NCBI RefSeq assembly: GCF_050750585.1
Contig: NZ_JBOJLM010000007.1
Coordinates: 124,001 to 188,000 of the forward strand
Direction of reading: 5' to 3'
DNA: 64,000 nt
Source: Salinimicrobium sp050750585
Lineage (GTDB): Bacteria > Bacteroidota > Bacteroidia > Flavobacteriales > Flavobacteriaceae
The position numbers and the translations under genes are program-made. Under the pieces are notes generated by a model, which was not told the origin of the DNA, did no database searches, and saw only the letters and a list, made by a program, of their open reading frames with translations. Of the stretch, positions 8,416 through 17,704 are shown piece after piece (the stretch's first letter is position 1; every line of letters begins with the position of its first letter).

Positions 8416-9620
8416 ATTGCCTCACTTAATATTTCCAACGGATTGTCTTCATCCGCTTTGGTTTCCTGTTCTATTTGTTCCAGCTCCTCTTCCCGCTTGG
8501 CGCTTACACTTAACACCATCCCCAGGGCAAGGCAGGTCATCCAGATAGAAGAACCCCCGCTACTTATGAGCGGCAGGGTTTGCCCCGTCACAGGAAATAA
8601 TTCTACCGCAACTGCCATATTCACCAACGCCTGAAAAACTATGGGCAGGCCTACCCCAATCACCAGTAATTTCCCAAATACAGTATTGGCTTTTGTAGCC
8701 ACAATAATTATTCTAAAAAAGAGCAGCAAATAAGCAAACATGACCCCAATACCCCCAATCAATCCCATCTCTTCGACGATAATGGCATAAATAAAATCTG
8801 AAGAAGATTGCGGAAGAAAATTTCGTTGGACGCTTTTTCCTATTCCCTGACCGGTCACTCCCCCACTTGCAATAGCTATTTTGGCTTTTTCAATTTGATA
8901 ATCGGCTTCGGTGACCTCATCATTAGTAAAACTTTCCACCCGGCTTATCCAGGTATCTACCCGGTTGGGAAACAGCCCGGGAAAAGCCTTGGCAGTTAAA
9001 ATAAAGATACCCAGCATAACAACTCCCACCCCTATGATACCCAAAAGATACTTCCAGGGATACCCTCCAATAAAGGTGACCAGAAGAACCATGAGAAATA
9101 GTATAGCGGTTGTGGAAAAGTTGGCGGGCAAAATGAGCCCCATCACAACAGCCACGGGCAACCAAAGCGGAAGAATGGTCTGTTTAAAAGTATATGTCTT
9201 GTCCTTGACTCTTGCCATATACTTGGCTACGTAGGTCAACAAAACTACCGAAGCCAGTGTAGAAGGCTGAAAGGTCTTATTAAGAATAGGAATATTGATC
9301 CACCGGCTGGCGTTGGCACCGTCTATTACCACTCCCTGTGATACTGTAAACAGCAACAAGAGAATTAACAGCGGCAGCGTAATGATTGACAGGCCTACAA
9401 AGTAGTGGTAAGGCACTTTGTGCACAAAGAACATAATGACAAACCCAAGGAATAAATGGATAAAATGGCTCACCAGGTAAGGCAGCGTGCTGCCGTCACC
9501 GTAAAGGTAAGCCAGGTTGCTACTTGCACTGTACACCGGCAGAAACGAAAAAATCGCCAGCAGTGCAGCCGCAGCCCAGATTGTTTTATCTCCTTTTACC
9601 CTTGAAAAAAATCCTGTCAT
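8412..9620 (-). CDS. ftsW: Peptidoglycan glycosyltransferase FtsW
   Basis: A SEDS-family polytopic membrane protein that polymerizes lipid II at the septum with its partner FtsI. About ten hydrophobic helices are visible. Conserved motifs include INIPILNKTFQPSTLA, GVTGQGIGKS and the C-terminal PLISSGGSS. At 402 residues it is the usual length plus a short acidic tail. Its place between murD and murG, with ftsI in the same operon, favours FtsW over RodA. Confidence 0.95.
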   Translation of the reverse strand: MTGFFSRVKGDKTIWAAAALLAIFSFLPVYSASSNLAYLYGDGSTLPYLVSHFIHLFLGFVIMFFVHKVPYHYFVGLSIITLPLLILLLLFTVSQGVVIDGANASRWINIPILNKTFQPSTLASVVLLTYVAKYMARVKDKTYTFKQTILPLWLPVAVVMGLILPANFSTTAILFLMVLLVTFIGGYPWKYLLGIIGVGVVMLGIFILTAKAFPGLFPNRVDTWISRVESFTNDEVTEADYQIEKAKIAIASGGVTGQGIGKSVQRNFLPQSSSDFIYAIIVEEMGLIGGIGVMFAYLLLFFRIIIVATKANTVFGKLLVIGVGLPIVFQALVNMAVAVELFPVTGQTLPLISSGGSSIWMTCLALGMVLSVSAKREEELEQIEQETKADEDNPLEILSEAI

Positions 9621-9645
9621 TTTCCCCTTTTTGACACTTTAGTTG

Positions 9646-11007
9646 TTATAAATTCCTAACGGCTTCCTTGAATTGTCTTCCCCTGTCTTCATAGTTTTCA
9701 AATAGATCAAAACTTGCACAGGCCGGTGAAAGCAGTACCGCATCTCCTTTTTCTGCCAATTTGTAAGCCTGCTGTACAGCATCTTCCATAGACCTGGTTT
9801 CTAGAATAGTATCAACGCAGTTCCCAAATGCATTAATTATGGGCTCGTTATTGATCCCCAGGCATACAATAGCCTTAACTTTCTCATTGACCAAAGGCAA
9901 CAGCTCGGCATATTCATTGCCTTTATCTACACCTCCAACAATCCAGATAGTCTCAGATTCCATACTCTCAAGCGCGTAGTAAGTAGCATTTACGTTAGTA
10001 GCTTTAGAATCATTAATGTATTGTACACTATTTATTTTAAGCACCTTTTCAAGCCGGTGTTCTACCCCTTGAAAACTCTCCATGCTCTGTCTTATGGTCT
10101 CTTTTCTAATGCGTAGTAATTGTGCAACTGTTGCTGCGGCCATCGCATTCTTGGCATTATGTTTTCCTTCTATGGTTAAATTGGATGTTGACATGGTCAT
10201 TTCTGAATTATCTGTACGAATAATAAGTTGTTCATCTTTTATAAAAGCTCCTTTTTCCAGTTCCTCCCGAAGGGAAAAAGGCAATTTCTGAGATAGTATC
10301 GGGTTTTCCTGGAGCCACTTCATGATCACAGGATCGTCTGCGTCATAGATGAAATAGTCTTTTTCTGTCTGATTCTTTACAATTCTGAATTTACTGGCTA
10401 TGTACTGGTTAAAGTCATGCCGGTAACGGTCCAGATGATCTGGTGTTATATTGGTTAATACCGCAATGTGCGGCTTAAAATCTTCAATCCCATCAAGCTG
10501 AAAGCTGCTTAGTTCAAGCACGTAGTGATCTGCATCGGTTTCGGCCACCTGTTTGGCAAAACTCTGCCCAACGTTACCTGCCATTCCTACATTGAGACCG
10601 CCATTTTTCAAAAGATGATGGGTTAGCTTTGTAGTTGTGGTTTTGCCATTACTTCCTGTAATTCCCACCAAAACAGCGCTGGTATAAGTGTAGGCAAACT
10701 CGATTTCAGAAATTACGGGAATTCCTTTTCCTCTAAGCCGGCTGACGAGGGGGGCATCGTCAGGTATCCCCGGACTTTTCATTACTAAATGAGCTTCAAA
10801 TATTTTTTCTTCGGAATGCTGTTCTTCCTCCCACTCAATCTCATGTTCATCAAGCTGGGCTTTAAAGTTGTCTTTAATTTTCCCTTTATCTGAAACAAAT
10901 ATGCGGAAACCCTCCTTCTTGCCCAGGATAGCCGTACCCACACCGCTCTCGCCTGCGCCAAGAATGACCAGTAGATTTCGTTCTATGTTTTTAGCTCCTT
11001 TAGACAT
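9646..11007 (-). CDS. murD: UDP-N-acetylmuramoylalanine--D-glutamate ligase
   Basis: Adds D-glutamate to UDP-MurNAc-L-Ala. The ATP loop is TGSNGKTTTT (117-126). The central domain has LSSFQLDGIE and the C-terminal domain YINDSKATNVNATYYAL and WIVGGVDKG, all typical of MurD. At 453 residues it is complete. Its ATG overlaps the mraY stop as TAATG. Confidence 0.97.
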   Translation of the reverse strand: MSKGAKNIERNLLVILGAGESGVGTAILGKKEGFRIFVSDKGKIKDNFKAQLDEHEIEWEEEQHSEEKIFEAHLVMKSPGIPDDAPLVSRLRGKGIPVISEIEFAYTYTSAVLVGITGSNGKTTTTKLTHHLLKNGGLNVGMAGNVGQSFAKQVAETDADHYVLELSSFQLDGIEDFKPHIAVLTNITPDHLDRYRHDFNQYIASKFRIVKNQTEKDYFIYDADDPVIMKWLQENPILSQKLPFSLREELEKGAFIKDEQLIIRTDNSEMTMSTSNLTIEGKHNAKNAMAAATVAQLLRIRKETIRQSMESFQGVEHRLEKVLKINSVQYINDSKATNVNATYYALESMESETIWIVGGVDKGNEYAELLPLVNEKVKAIVCLGINNEPIINAFGNCVDTILETRSMEDAVQQAYKLAEKGDAVLLSPACASFDLFENYEDRGRQFKEAVRNL

Positions 11008-12248
11008 TATCGAATTTTTAGGGTTACAATGGTGACAATCGCCAGGAAGATCCCAATGATCCAGAACCTTACAACAATTTTACTTTCATGAAATCCGGCT
11101 TTTTGAAAGTGATGATGCAAAGGTGACATGAGAAAGATCCTCCTGCCTTCGCCGTACTTCTTTCGGGTATATTTAAACCAGCCCACCTGCATTACTACAG
11201 AGAGGTTTTCAATCAAAAACACCCCGCAAAGGATAGGAATAAGCAGTTCTTTTCTTGTGGCCAGGGCAATTACCGCGATAATTCCTCCAATGGTCAAACT
11301 TCCGGTATCTCCCATAAAAACCTGGGCAGGAAAAGTATTATACCAAAGGAATCCTACCAATGCTCCTGCAAAAGCCGAAATATATATTGTCATTTCCCCT
11401 GTCCTGGGAATGTACATCACGTTAAGATAATCGGAGAAAATGATGTTTCCCGAAACCCATGCAAAAATACCCAGGGCGAGCACAATGATCACCGAAGTTC
11501 CTGCTGCAAGTCCATCAATTCCATCGGTGAGATTGGCCCCGTTTGAAACCGCGGTCACAATAAAAATCACAATGGGAATAAAGATCAACCAGGCGTACTT
11601 AGCATATTCAGGATTAATCCAGGTAATTAGGCTGGCGTAATCAAACTCATTGTTCTTCACGAACGGAATAGTGGTCTTCGTAGATTTTTCTTCCACAGAA
11701 GTAGTGACAGGATTTTCAGCTGAAGAGATCAATTCCACCGCCTCTGTATTTCCAGGTAACTGCGGATTTTCATTTATGGTAATATCGGGATGAAAGTAAA
11801 TAGTTGCACCTACTATCACACCAAGCCCCACCTGGCCTACTACCTTAAATATGCCTTTTAACCCCGCTTTGTCTTTGCGGAAGGTCTTTATATAATCATC
11901 CAGAAACCCAATGGTACCCATCCAGAGGGTAGTTACAATTAAAAGGATGACGTAAATATTGTCCAGCTTGGCCACCAGCAGCACAGGTATGAGCGTGGAA
12001 ATAATAATGATGATCCCACCCATGGTTGGCGTACCGGCTTTCTGGCTTTGACCTGCCAGCCCCAGGTCCCTTACGCTCTCGCCTATCTGTTTCTTCTGAA
12101 GGAAATTGATGATCCTTTTTCCGTGTATGGTCGATATCCCTAAAGACAAAATAATAGCCACAGCCGATCTAAAGGAGATATACTGGTAAAGTCTCTCCCC
12201 GGGAAAGGTATAGGCATCTTCAAGATATTCGAACAGATGGTATAACAT
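11007..12248 (-). CDS. mraY: Phospho-N-acetylmuramoyl-pentapeptide-transferase
   Basis: A polytopic inner-membrane enzyme that moves phospho-MurNAc-pentapeptide to undecaprenyl phosphate, forming lipid I. Visible motifs are GTPTMGGIIII, the Asp pair in GFLDDYIK, NLTDGIDGLA and MSPLHHHFQ. At 413 residues it is longer than the usual 360. The excess is a polar segment, about 165-210 (ENPVTTSVEEKSTKTT), between two membrane helices, as is common in Bacteroidetes. Confidence 0.97.
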   Translation of the reverse strand: MLYHLFEYLEDAYTFPGERLYQYISFRSAVAIILSLGISTIHGKRIINFLQKKQIGESVRDLGLAGQSQKAGTPTMGGIIIIISTLIPVLLVAKLDNIYVILLIVTTLWMGTIGFLDDYIKTFRKDKAGLKGIFKVVGQVGLGVIVGATIYFHPDITINENPQLPGNTEAVELISSAENPVTTSVEEKSTKTTIPFVKNNEFDYASLITWINPEYAKYAWLIFIPIVIFIVTAVSNGANLTDGIDGLAAGTSVIIVLALGIFAWVSGNIIFSDYLNVMYIPRTGEMTIYISAFAGALVGFLWYNTFPAQVFMGDTGSLTIGGIIAVIALATRKELLIPILCGVFLIENLSVVMQVGWFKYTRKKYGEGRRIFLMSPLHHHFQKAGFHESKIVVRFWIIGIFLAIVTIVTLKIR

Positions 12249-12275
12249 ATTCTTTTGCTTCTTCTCCTGGAGAAA

Positions 12276-13739
12276 TTATTTTTTTAACTCGTTTAAATAT
12301 TCACTTACAATCTTGAAATCATCAAAATCTTTCCTCACGCCATTGATCTCCTGATAGGTTTCATGACCTTTCCCGGCAATTAAAATGATGTCATTTTTGT
12401 TTGCCAGCTGGCAGGCTGTCTTTATGGCCTGTAACCTATTGGTGACCGACATTACCTTTTTGAAGTGCTGTGGCTCTACTCCTGCCTCCACTTCTTCGAT
12501 GATCTTATCGGGGTCTTCGGTACGCGGATTATCGCTTGTAAAAACCACTTTAGTGCTCAATGTCGAGGCAATATGCCCCATTTTTGGCCTTTTTGAGCGG
12601 TCACGATCTCCGCCGCAGCCCACAACAGTAATTAATTCCTCATTTTTTGTCCTGATGCTGTTAATGGTATCGAGCACATTCTGCAAGGCATCGGGCGTAT
12701 GAGCGTAATCTACAATAGCAGTGATCTTCCCTTCGGAAATATGATATTGAAAACGACCACTAACCGCATTGAGCTCACTGATGTACTTCAGGCTTTCCAG
12801 AGTGGTTAATCCAAGTAATTCTGAAGCTGCGTAAATAGCAAGAATATTATAGGCATTGAAGTTCCCAATCAATTTGGTCCAAACCTCCTGCTCATTGATC
12901 TTCAGCAGCATTCCGCCGAAACCATTTTCAAGGATCTGAGCCTTATAATCGGCTACCGATTTTAGCGCATAGGTATATTTCTTCGCTTTTGTATTCTGCA
13001 GCATCACCCTTCCATTCTTGTCATCTCCATTGGTAAGGGCAAACGCCGAAGCAGGAAGCTGGTCAAAAAAGGTCTTTTTGACATCCCTGTATTCGGCAAA
13101 AGTCTTGTGGTAATCGAGATGCTCGTGGGTGAGGTTTGTAAAAATTCCACCGGCAAACTTCAATCCGGTAGTGCGGTGCTGTGCAATGCCATGAGAACTT
13201 ACTTCCATATAACAGAACTCCACACCGGCCTCATTCATCTTTTGCAGATATGAGTTGATGGTAAGGGAATCTGGGGTGGTATGGGTTGCAGGAAATTTCT
13301 CTTCTCCCACCATGACATTTACTGTAGAAAGCAATCCAACTTTGAACCCTGCTTTTGTGAACAGTTGGTACAGGAGAGAAGCAACAGTAGTCTTTCCGTT
13401 AGTACCGGTTACCCCCACCAGCTTCAGGTTTTCTGATGGATTTCCGTAGAAATTATCGGCCATAAACGCCAGTGCTTCCTGGGAATTCTTAACTTTCACA
13501 TAAGTAATCCCGTTGATCACGTTCCCTGGCATTTCTTCACAAATCACGGCCAGCGCCCCCTGCTCTACTGCTTTCTCTAGATAGGCATGTCCATCGGTTT
13601 GCGTTCCGCGTATTGCCACAAAAACATCATTGAAACCCACTTTTCGGGAATCAAAATGAATGTCGTTTACAGCAATGTTGGTGTTCCCAACCACTGCCTC
13701 AAGAGAAACCCTGTATAATATGTCTTTTAAATAAATCAA
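12276..13739 (-). CDS. murE: UDP-MurNAc-tripeptide synthetase (meso-DAP type)
   Basis: Adds the third residue of the stem peptide. The ATP loop is TGTNGKTTV (111-119). The substrate-specifying motif DNPR at 403-406 is the form found in enzymes that add meso-diaminopimelate, so the wall should be DAP type. At 487 residues it is full length. The start is a TTG that overlaps the ftsI stop (TTGA); no ATG lies nearby, and the following ILYRVSLEAVVG fits the family N-terminus. Confidence 0.96.
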   Translation of the reverse strand: MIYLKDILYRVSLEAVVGNTNIAVNDIHFDSRKVGFNDVFVAIRGTQTDGHAYLEKAVEQGALAVICEEMPGNVINGITYVKVKNSQEALAFMADNFYGNPSENLKLVGVTGTNGKTTVASLLYQLFTKAGFKVGLLSTVNVMVGEEKFPATHTTPDSLTINSYLQKMNEAGVEFCYMEVSSHGIAQHRTTGLKFAGGIFTNLTHEHLDYHKTFAEYRDVKKTFFDQLPASAFALTNGDDKNGRVMLQNTKAKKYTYALKSVADYKAQILENGFGGMLLKINEQEVWTKLIGNFNAYNILAIYAASELLGLTTLESLKYISELNAVSGRFQYHISEGKITAIVDYAHTPDALQNVLDTINSIRTKNEELITVVGCGGDRDRSKRPKMGHIASTLSTKVVFTSDNPRTEDPDKIIEEVEAGVEPQHFKKVMSVTNRLQAIKTACQLANKNDIILIAGKGHETYQEINGVRKDFDDFKIVSEYLNELKK

Positions 13740-15742
13740 CTCAATTTTAATTTTATGGTAATATTTTCAGCAATGCTTGTTCCCGGCTTAACTGATTGCT
13801 GACTCACCTCTCCGTTTCCGGATAATTCAAATTTCACCCCCAGGTTCTCCAAAAGAGAAATCGCATCCATGGCGGGCATTCCTCTTAGATCGGGCATCAC
13901 TTTCCCCGAGTTCCTGGCGGTGGCAAAATATTTTTCGTAATTCTTCTCAATAGCCGGATCAACCAGCTCCAGCGTTTCAAACTCATCGAGCACAGGCGTA
14001 TCAGTAAAGATCTTTTGGGCAATCCTTTTAAAAACAGGTCCGCTAACATCGGCACCGTAGTACCCGGTTTTATTGTTAGGCTTATGAATCACCACAATGC
14101 ACGAATACTTCGGATTTTTTACCGGAAAGAATCCGACGAATGATGAGATATACTGCGGATCTTGCGCCCAGCCTTCTTTCCAGTACTCTGTTTGCGCAGT
14201 TCCCGTTTTACCTGCCATAGAAAAATTAGGGTCGTAAAGACTCTTTCCGGTACCTCTTTCCACCACATTTTTAAGCAAATCGGTTACTTTAGCCACTGTT
14301 TCAGGGCTGCATATTTGAGGGTCTATTACCTTCTTCTCAAACTTCTCTATGGTTTTATCCCACTCCTTTACTTCTTTAATAAAGCGTGGCTTCACCATTT
14401 CACCACCGTTAGCTATGGCATTGTAAAAAGTGAGGGTTTGCAGCGGGGTGATTTGAATACTCCCATATCCATAAGCCATCCATGGCAGGGATAAACCACT
14501 CCAGGTCTTGTCTCCGGGTGTAGGGATATAAGGTGTACCTTCTCCTTTAATTGCAAGGCCAAGACCTTCATCAAGGTGCATGGCTTTTAGTTTGTCTACA
14601 AACTTCCCGGGCTGATCTTTATAATTTTCATAAATAAGTTTCACGATCCCCACATTCGAAGAAACCTCGAAGGCCTTCCCTGCCGAGATTTTCCCGTAAC
14701 CCCCGTGTTTGGAATCGCGTACTCTTCTTCGGTAAATGATCATCTGCCCCTTCTCTGTATCTACCACCGTGCTGGTATCAATCACCTTATCTTCCAAAGC
14801 CACGATCATAGACATCAGCTTAAAGGTAGAGCCCGGTTCATGAGCTTCCCCTACTGCGTAGTTCAGCTTCTCAAAATAACTACCTTTAGAAGTACGCCCC
14901 AGGTTTGAAATAGCTTTGATCTCGCCGGTTTCGGTTTCCATTACCACTACAGAACCGTGGTCGGCTTCATATTTTTCGAGCTGCTTCAGTAAAGCGTGAT
15001 GGGCGATGTCCTGAATTTTGACATCTATGGTAGAAATAAGATCATATCCATCTTTTGGCTCCACTTCATTATTGTCGCTAATAGGCTTCCATTGGCCTTT
15101 TGCGATTCGCTGCTTAAGGCGCCTACCTTCCTTACCTCTAAGGTATGGCCCAAAAGCGCCTTCAAGACCCACACGAGTATAGTACCCGCTGTCGTCCTGC
15201 CGCTCATAGCCCACAGTACGTTCGGCCATTTTCCCTAAAGGATGCTCCCGCACTGTTCTCTGTTCCACAATAATTCCGCCCCGGTTTGAACCCAGTTTAA
15301 ACATGGGGAAATTCTTTACCTTAATATATTCTGAATAACCCAGGTTGCGTGCAATGAGCAGATACCTGTGCTTATTAGCCCGTGCCGAACGCAGTTTTCT
15401 CGCCCAGCGCGAAGAAGATTCTCCAAACATTTTGGCTAATTCTTCGGCCAGAGGACCAACATTCTCCTGAAAGTTCTTATCTGAAACAGTAACCGCATCA
15501 AACCTAATATCGTACTTGGGAATGGATGTAGCCAGCAAATTGCCGTTTACATCATAGAGATTACCGCGGTTTGCAGGAATAACAAAATTCCGGTAAGTGC
15601 GCTGTTCGGCCATCTTCCGGTAATTATCCCCCTCAACGATCTGTATATTGAGAAGCTTAAAGCCCACAGCAACAGCGAGCAGGAACATAAAACCTGCCAC
15701 AACATAGATGCGGTAAAGTATGTGCTTCTCGGTAGTCGCCAT
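13736..15742 (-). CDS. ftsI: Septal transpeptidase FtsI (PBP3) with PASTA domain
   Basis: A class B penicillin-binding protein that crosslinks septal peptidoglycan. It has one N-terminal membrane helix (about 10-32), a dimerization/pedestal region, and a transpeptidase with STFK (305-308), SSN (361-363) and KTG (512-514). Residues from about 612 form a PASTA domain (VMPDLRGMPAMDAISLLENL). The 668 residues match Bacteroidetes FtsI. It overlaps its neighbour upstream by one base. Confidence 0.97.
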   Translation of the reverse strand: MATTEKHILYRIYVVAGFMFLLAVAVGFKLLNIQIVEGDNYRKMAEQRTYRNFVIPANRGNLYDVNGNLLATSIPKYDIRFDAVTVSDKNFQENVGPLAEELAKMFGESSSRWARKLRSARANKHRYLLIARNLGYSEYIKVKNFPMFKLGSNRGGIIVEQRTVREHPLGKMAERTVGYERQDDSGYYTRVGLEGAFGPYLRGKEGRRLKQRIAKGQWKPISDNNEVEPKDGYDLISTIDVKIQDIAHHALLKQLEKYEADHGSVVVMETETGEIKAISNLGRTSKGSYFEKLNYAVGEAHEPGSTFKLMSMIVALEDKVIDTSTVVDTEKGQMIIYRRRVRDSKHGGYGKISAGKAFEVSSNVGIVKLIYENYKDQPGKFVDKLKAMHLDEGLGLAIKGEGTPYIPTPGDKTWSGLSLPWMAYGYGSIQITPLQTLTFYNAIANGGEMVKPRFIKEVKEWDKTIEKFEKKVIDPQICSPETVAKVTDLLKNVVERGTGKSLYDPNFSMAGKTGTAQTEYWKEGWAQDPQYISSFVGFFPVKNPKYSCIVVIHKPNNKTGYYGADVSGPVFKRIAQKIFTDTPVLDEFETLELVDPAIEKNYEKYFATARNSGKVMPDLRGMPAMDAISLLENLGVKFELSGNGEVSQQSVKPGTSIAENITIKLKLS

Positions 15743-16059
15743 TACTCTTTTTCTTTAACTATAATCTTGGTAGGTGGCACATCAGAAGGTTTAATTCCCT
15801 TTTGCACCATTCTTCCTGTAATTGTTGATTCCATTTTAAGCTTCATGAGGTTAGACCTGCCGTCAAGAAAAGCTGTTCTCAACTCCAGCACCTCATCATT
15901 AAGCCTTGCGATCTCATGTACTTTTTGCTCTGCACTGTGAGAGCTGCCAATCATAAAAATGGCCAGCACGGTACAAAAAAGTATAAAACGCCAATTATTA
16001 AAGGCGTCGTTACTAATAAGGAATTTCCCTTTCAGGATGTTATATAAGCTCTCTTTCAT
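15742..16059 (-). CDS. ftsL: FtsL-like cell division protein
   Basis: A 105-residue protein with one central hydrophobic helix (about 24-41, FILFCTVLAIFMIGSS) and a following heptad-rich segment (EQKVHEIARLNDEVLELRTA) that should form a coiled coil. This is the architecture of FtsL, the bitopic partner of FtsB/FtsQ. Sequence conservation is low. The call rests on shape, size and position between rsmH and ftsI. Confidence 0.85.
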   Translation of the reverse strand: MKESLYNILKGKFLISNDAFNNWRFILFCTVLAIFMIGSSHSAEQKVHEIARLNDEVLELRTAFLDGRSNLMKLKMESTITGRMVQKGIKPSDVPPTKIIVKEKE

Positions 16060-16958
16060 TCCGCTATTCTTTCAGCTATTCTCAATCTTGCACTTCGCGC
16101 CCTGTTATTCTCCTTAATTTCTTCGGAAGAAGGCACTATCATTTTTCCCACTTTTTGAAACGGAACTGAAATATTTCCGTAGAAATCTTTTTCCGGCTCC
16201 CCTTCAAACATGCCGCTTCTTATGTATCTTTTTACCAGCCTGTCTTCTAAAGAATGATAGCTGATAAGGCTTATCCTGCCCCCGGGATTCAATAAGGTCT
16301 CGGTTTGAAGTAAAAATTCTTTAAGCACCTCTATCTCCTGGTTCACCTCTATTCTTATAGCCTGGTACACCTGGGCCAGCACTTTATGCTCACGCCCCAC
16401 AGGCAAAAAAGGATGCAATATCTCTTTCAATCTTTCACTGGTTACGATCTCTCCCTCCTTACGGGCAGAGATTATTGTGCGGGCTATTTTTGGCGCACTT
16501 CTTAATTCTCCATAATTAAAGAGCACTGCCTGCAGCTCCTTTTCTTCATAGTTATTAACCACATCAAAAGCACTAAGCGTACTGTTCTGGTTCATTCTCA
16601 TATCGAGATTTGACTCAAATCGCGTAGAAAATCCGCGTTCGGCTACGTCAAACTGATGAGAGGAAACGCCAAAATCCCCCAGAATACCATCTACTTTCTT
16701 CACATTATAGAATCGCAGAAACCGCTTTATAAACCTGAAGTTTTCGTTGATAAGCGCAAATCTTTCGTCTTCAATTTTATTCGCCAAAGCATCCTGATCC
16801 TGATCAAAAGCAAAAAGCTTTCCCTGCGGACCCAATCTTTTAAGGATCTCGCGGGAATGCCCGCCACCACCAAAAGTCACGTCCACATAAATTCCCGAAG
16901 GCTGAATATTCAAACCATCTACACTCTCCTTAAGCAATACAGGATTATGATAAGCCAT
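16056..16958 (-). CDS. rsmH: 16S rRNA (cytosine1402-N4)-methyltransferase
   Basis: An SAM-dependent enzyme (MraW) that methylates C1402 of 16S rRNA. It has N-terminal HNPVLLKESVDGL, SAM motif I VDVTFGGGGHSREIL, DGILGDFGVSSHQ and C-terminal SYHSLEDRLVKRYI. At 300 residues it is full length. It overlaps the end of mraZ by 14 bp and ftsL by 4 bp. Confidence 0.97.
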   Translation of the reverse strand: MAYHNPVLLKESVDGLNIQPSGIYVDVTFGGGGHSREILKRLGPQGKLFAFDQDQDALANKIEDERFALINENFRFIKRFLRFYNVKKVDGILGDFGVSSHQFDVAERGFSTRFESNLDMRMNQNSTLSAFDVVNNYEEKELQAVLFNYGELRSAPKIARTIISARKEGEIVTSERLKEILHPFLPVGREHKVLAQVYQAIRIEVNQEIEVLKEFLLQTETLLNPGGRISLISYHSLEDRLVKRYIRSGMFEGEPEKDFYGNISVPFQKVGKMIVPSSEEIKENNRARSARLRIAERIAE

Positions 16959-17418
16959 TTCCTTCTACACTTTTATTACCCATTACACGTTCGGCGAGTT
17001 CCGCAAATTCTTCAGGCGGCGTATCTATAGCTTTCTCATACTCTTCCTTATCCCAAATTTCTATGGTATCAATTGGAGAAGTGATCACCACTTCTTTATT
17101 GATCCCCGCAATGCGAATAAGGTCTTTTGGAATGAGAAGCCGCCCGTTGGTATCCACTTCTACAATTTTAACACCTGCCGTAAATTTTCTTATAAAATCC
17201 ATATTCTCTTTGACGAACCTGTTAAGCTTCCCTACCTCCTGCATTACCTCGGTCCAGCGTTGCATGGGATAGAGCTCCAAACAGTTTCCAAAGAGGGAAC
17301 GTTTAAGCACAAAACCGTCCTGAATGATGGGTACAAGCTGCTTTTTCATAGGCGCCGGGACCATCAAACGGCCCTTCGCATCTACTTTGCATTCGTATGT
17401 ACCAATGAGATTTACCAC
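16945..17418 (-). CDS. mraZ: Transcriptional regulator MraZ
   Basis: The first gene of the dcw operon, 157 residues. Two SpoVT/AbrB-type DNA-binding repeats are visible (GTYECKVDAKGRLMVP at 6-21, KIVEVDTNGRLLIPKDLIR at about 84-102). MraZ proteins form rings that bind short direct repeats before their own gene. The start is GTG at 17416-17418, since an in-frame stop lies only three codons upstream. A GGAGG sits only about two bases before it, unusually close. The start codon itself lies in a copy of the GTGGTAAA box seen upstream. Confidence 0.95.
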   Translation of the reverse strand: MVNLIGTYECKVDAKGRLMVPAPMKKQLVPIIQDGFVLKRSLFGNCLELYPMQRWTEVMQEVGKLNRFVKENMDFIRKFTAGVKIVEVDTNGRLLIPKDLIRIAGINKEVVITSPIDTIEIWDKEEYEKAIDTPPEEFAELAERVMGNKSVEGNGLS

Positions 17419-17482
17419 TCCTCCAGTTTATGATTCAAATATATTGAAATTTAAACCACATTTTACCACATTTTACCACATT
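17412..17482 (-). promoter_or_regulatory. dcw operon promoter with tandem MraZ-type boxes
   Basis: On the minus strand a perfect flavobacterial -7 motif TATATTTG lies at 17436-17443, about 20 bp before the mraZ start. Just upstream are three direct copies, 10 bp apart, of GTGGTAAAA or GTGGTTTAA (cores at 17456-17459, 17466-17469, 17476-17479). A fourth GTGGTAAA covers the start codon (17412-17418). MraZ is known to autoregulate through closely spaced G-rich direct repeats, so these are its likely operators. The rest of the 286-bp gap (17483-17670) is AT-rich with no other feature seen. Confidence 0.75.
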
Positions 17483-17673
17483 GTTGATAAATTTTCCCCT
17501 TCTGCCCACTTAAGCACCTGTTAAACCAACTACTTGAAGCAGTTTTAGTTGTAAGAAGAATTTGTTAAAAAATTTTTGATTTTTTTTAGGGGTTAACCGG
17601 GAAAAATGTGAAAATTGAACCATTGAAAATTATGGCAGCTTCTGCAAAATCGATATACTTGTAGGGAAATCAT

Positions 17674-17681
17674 TATATTTG
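17674..17681 (+). promoter_or_regulatory. -7 promoter element of the alpha/beta hydrolase gene
   Basis: A perfect TATATTTG lies 23 bp before the ATG at 17705 and matches the Bacteroidetes -7 consensus TAnnTTTG. A -33 element is not clear. Confidence 0.55.
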
Positions 17682-17704
17682 CGAAGCTAACAGCAAAGGC
17701 ATCA

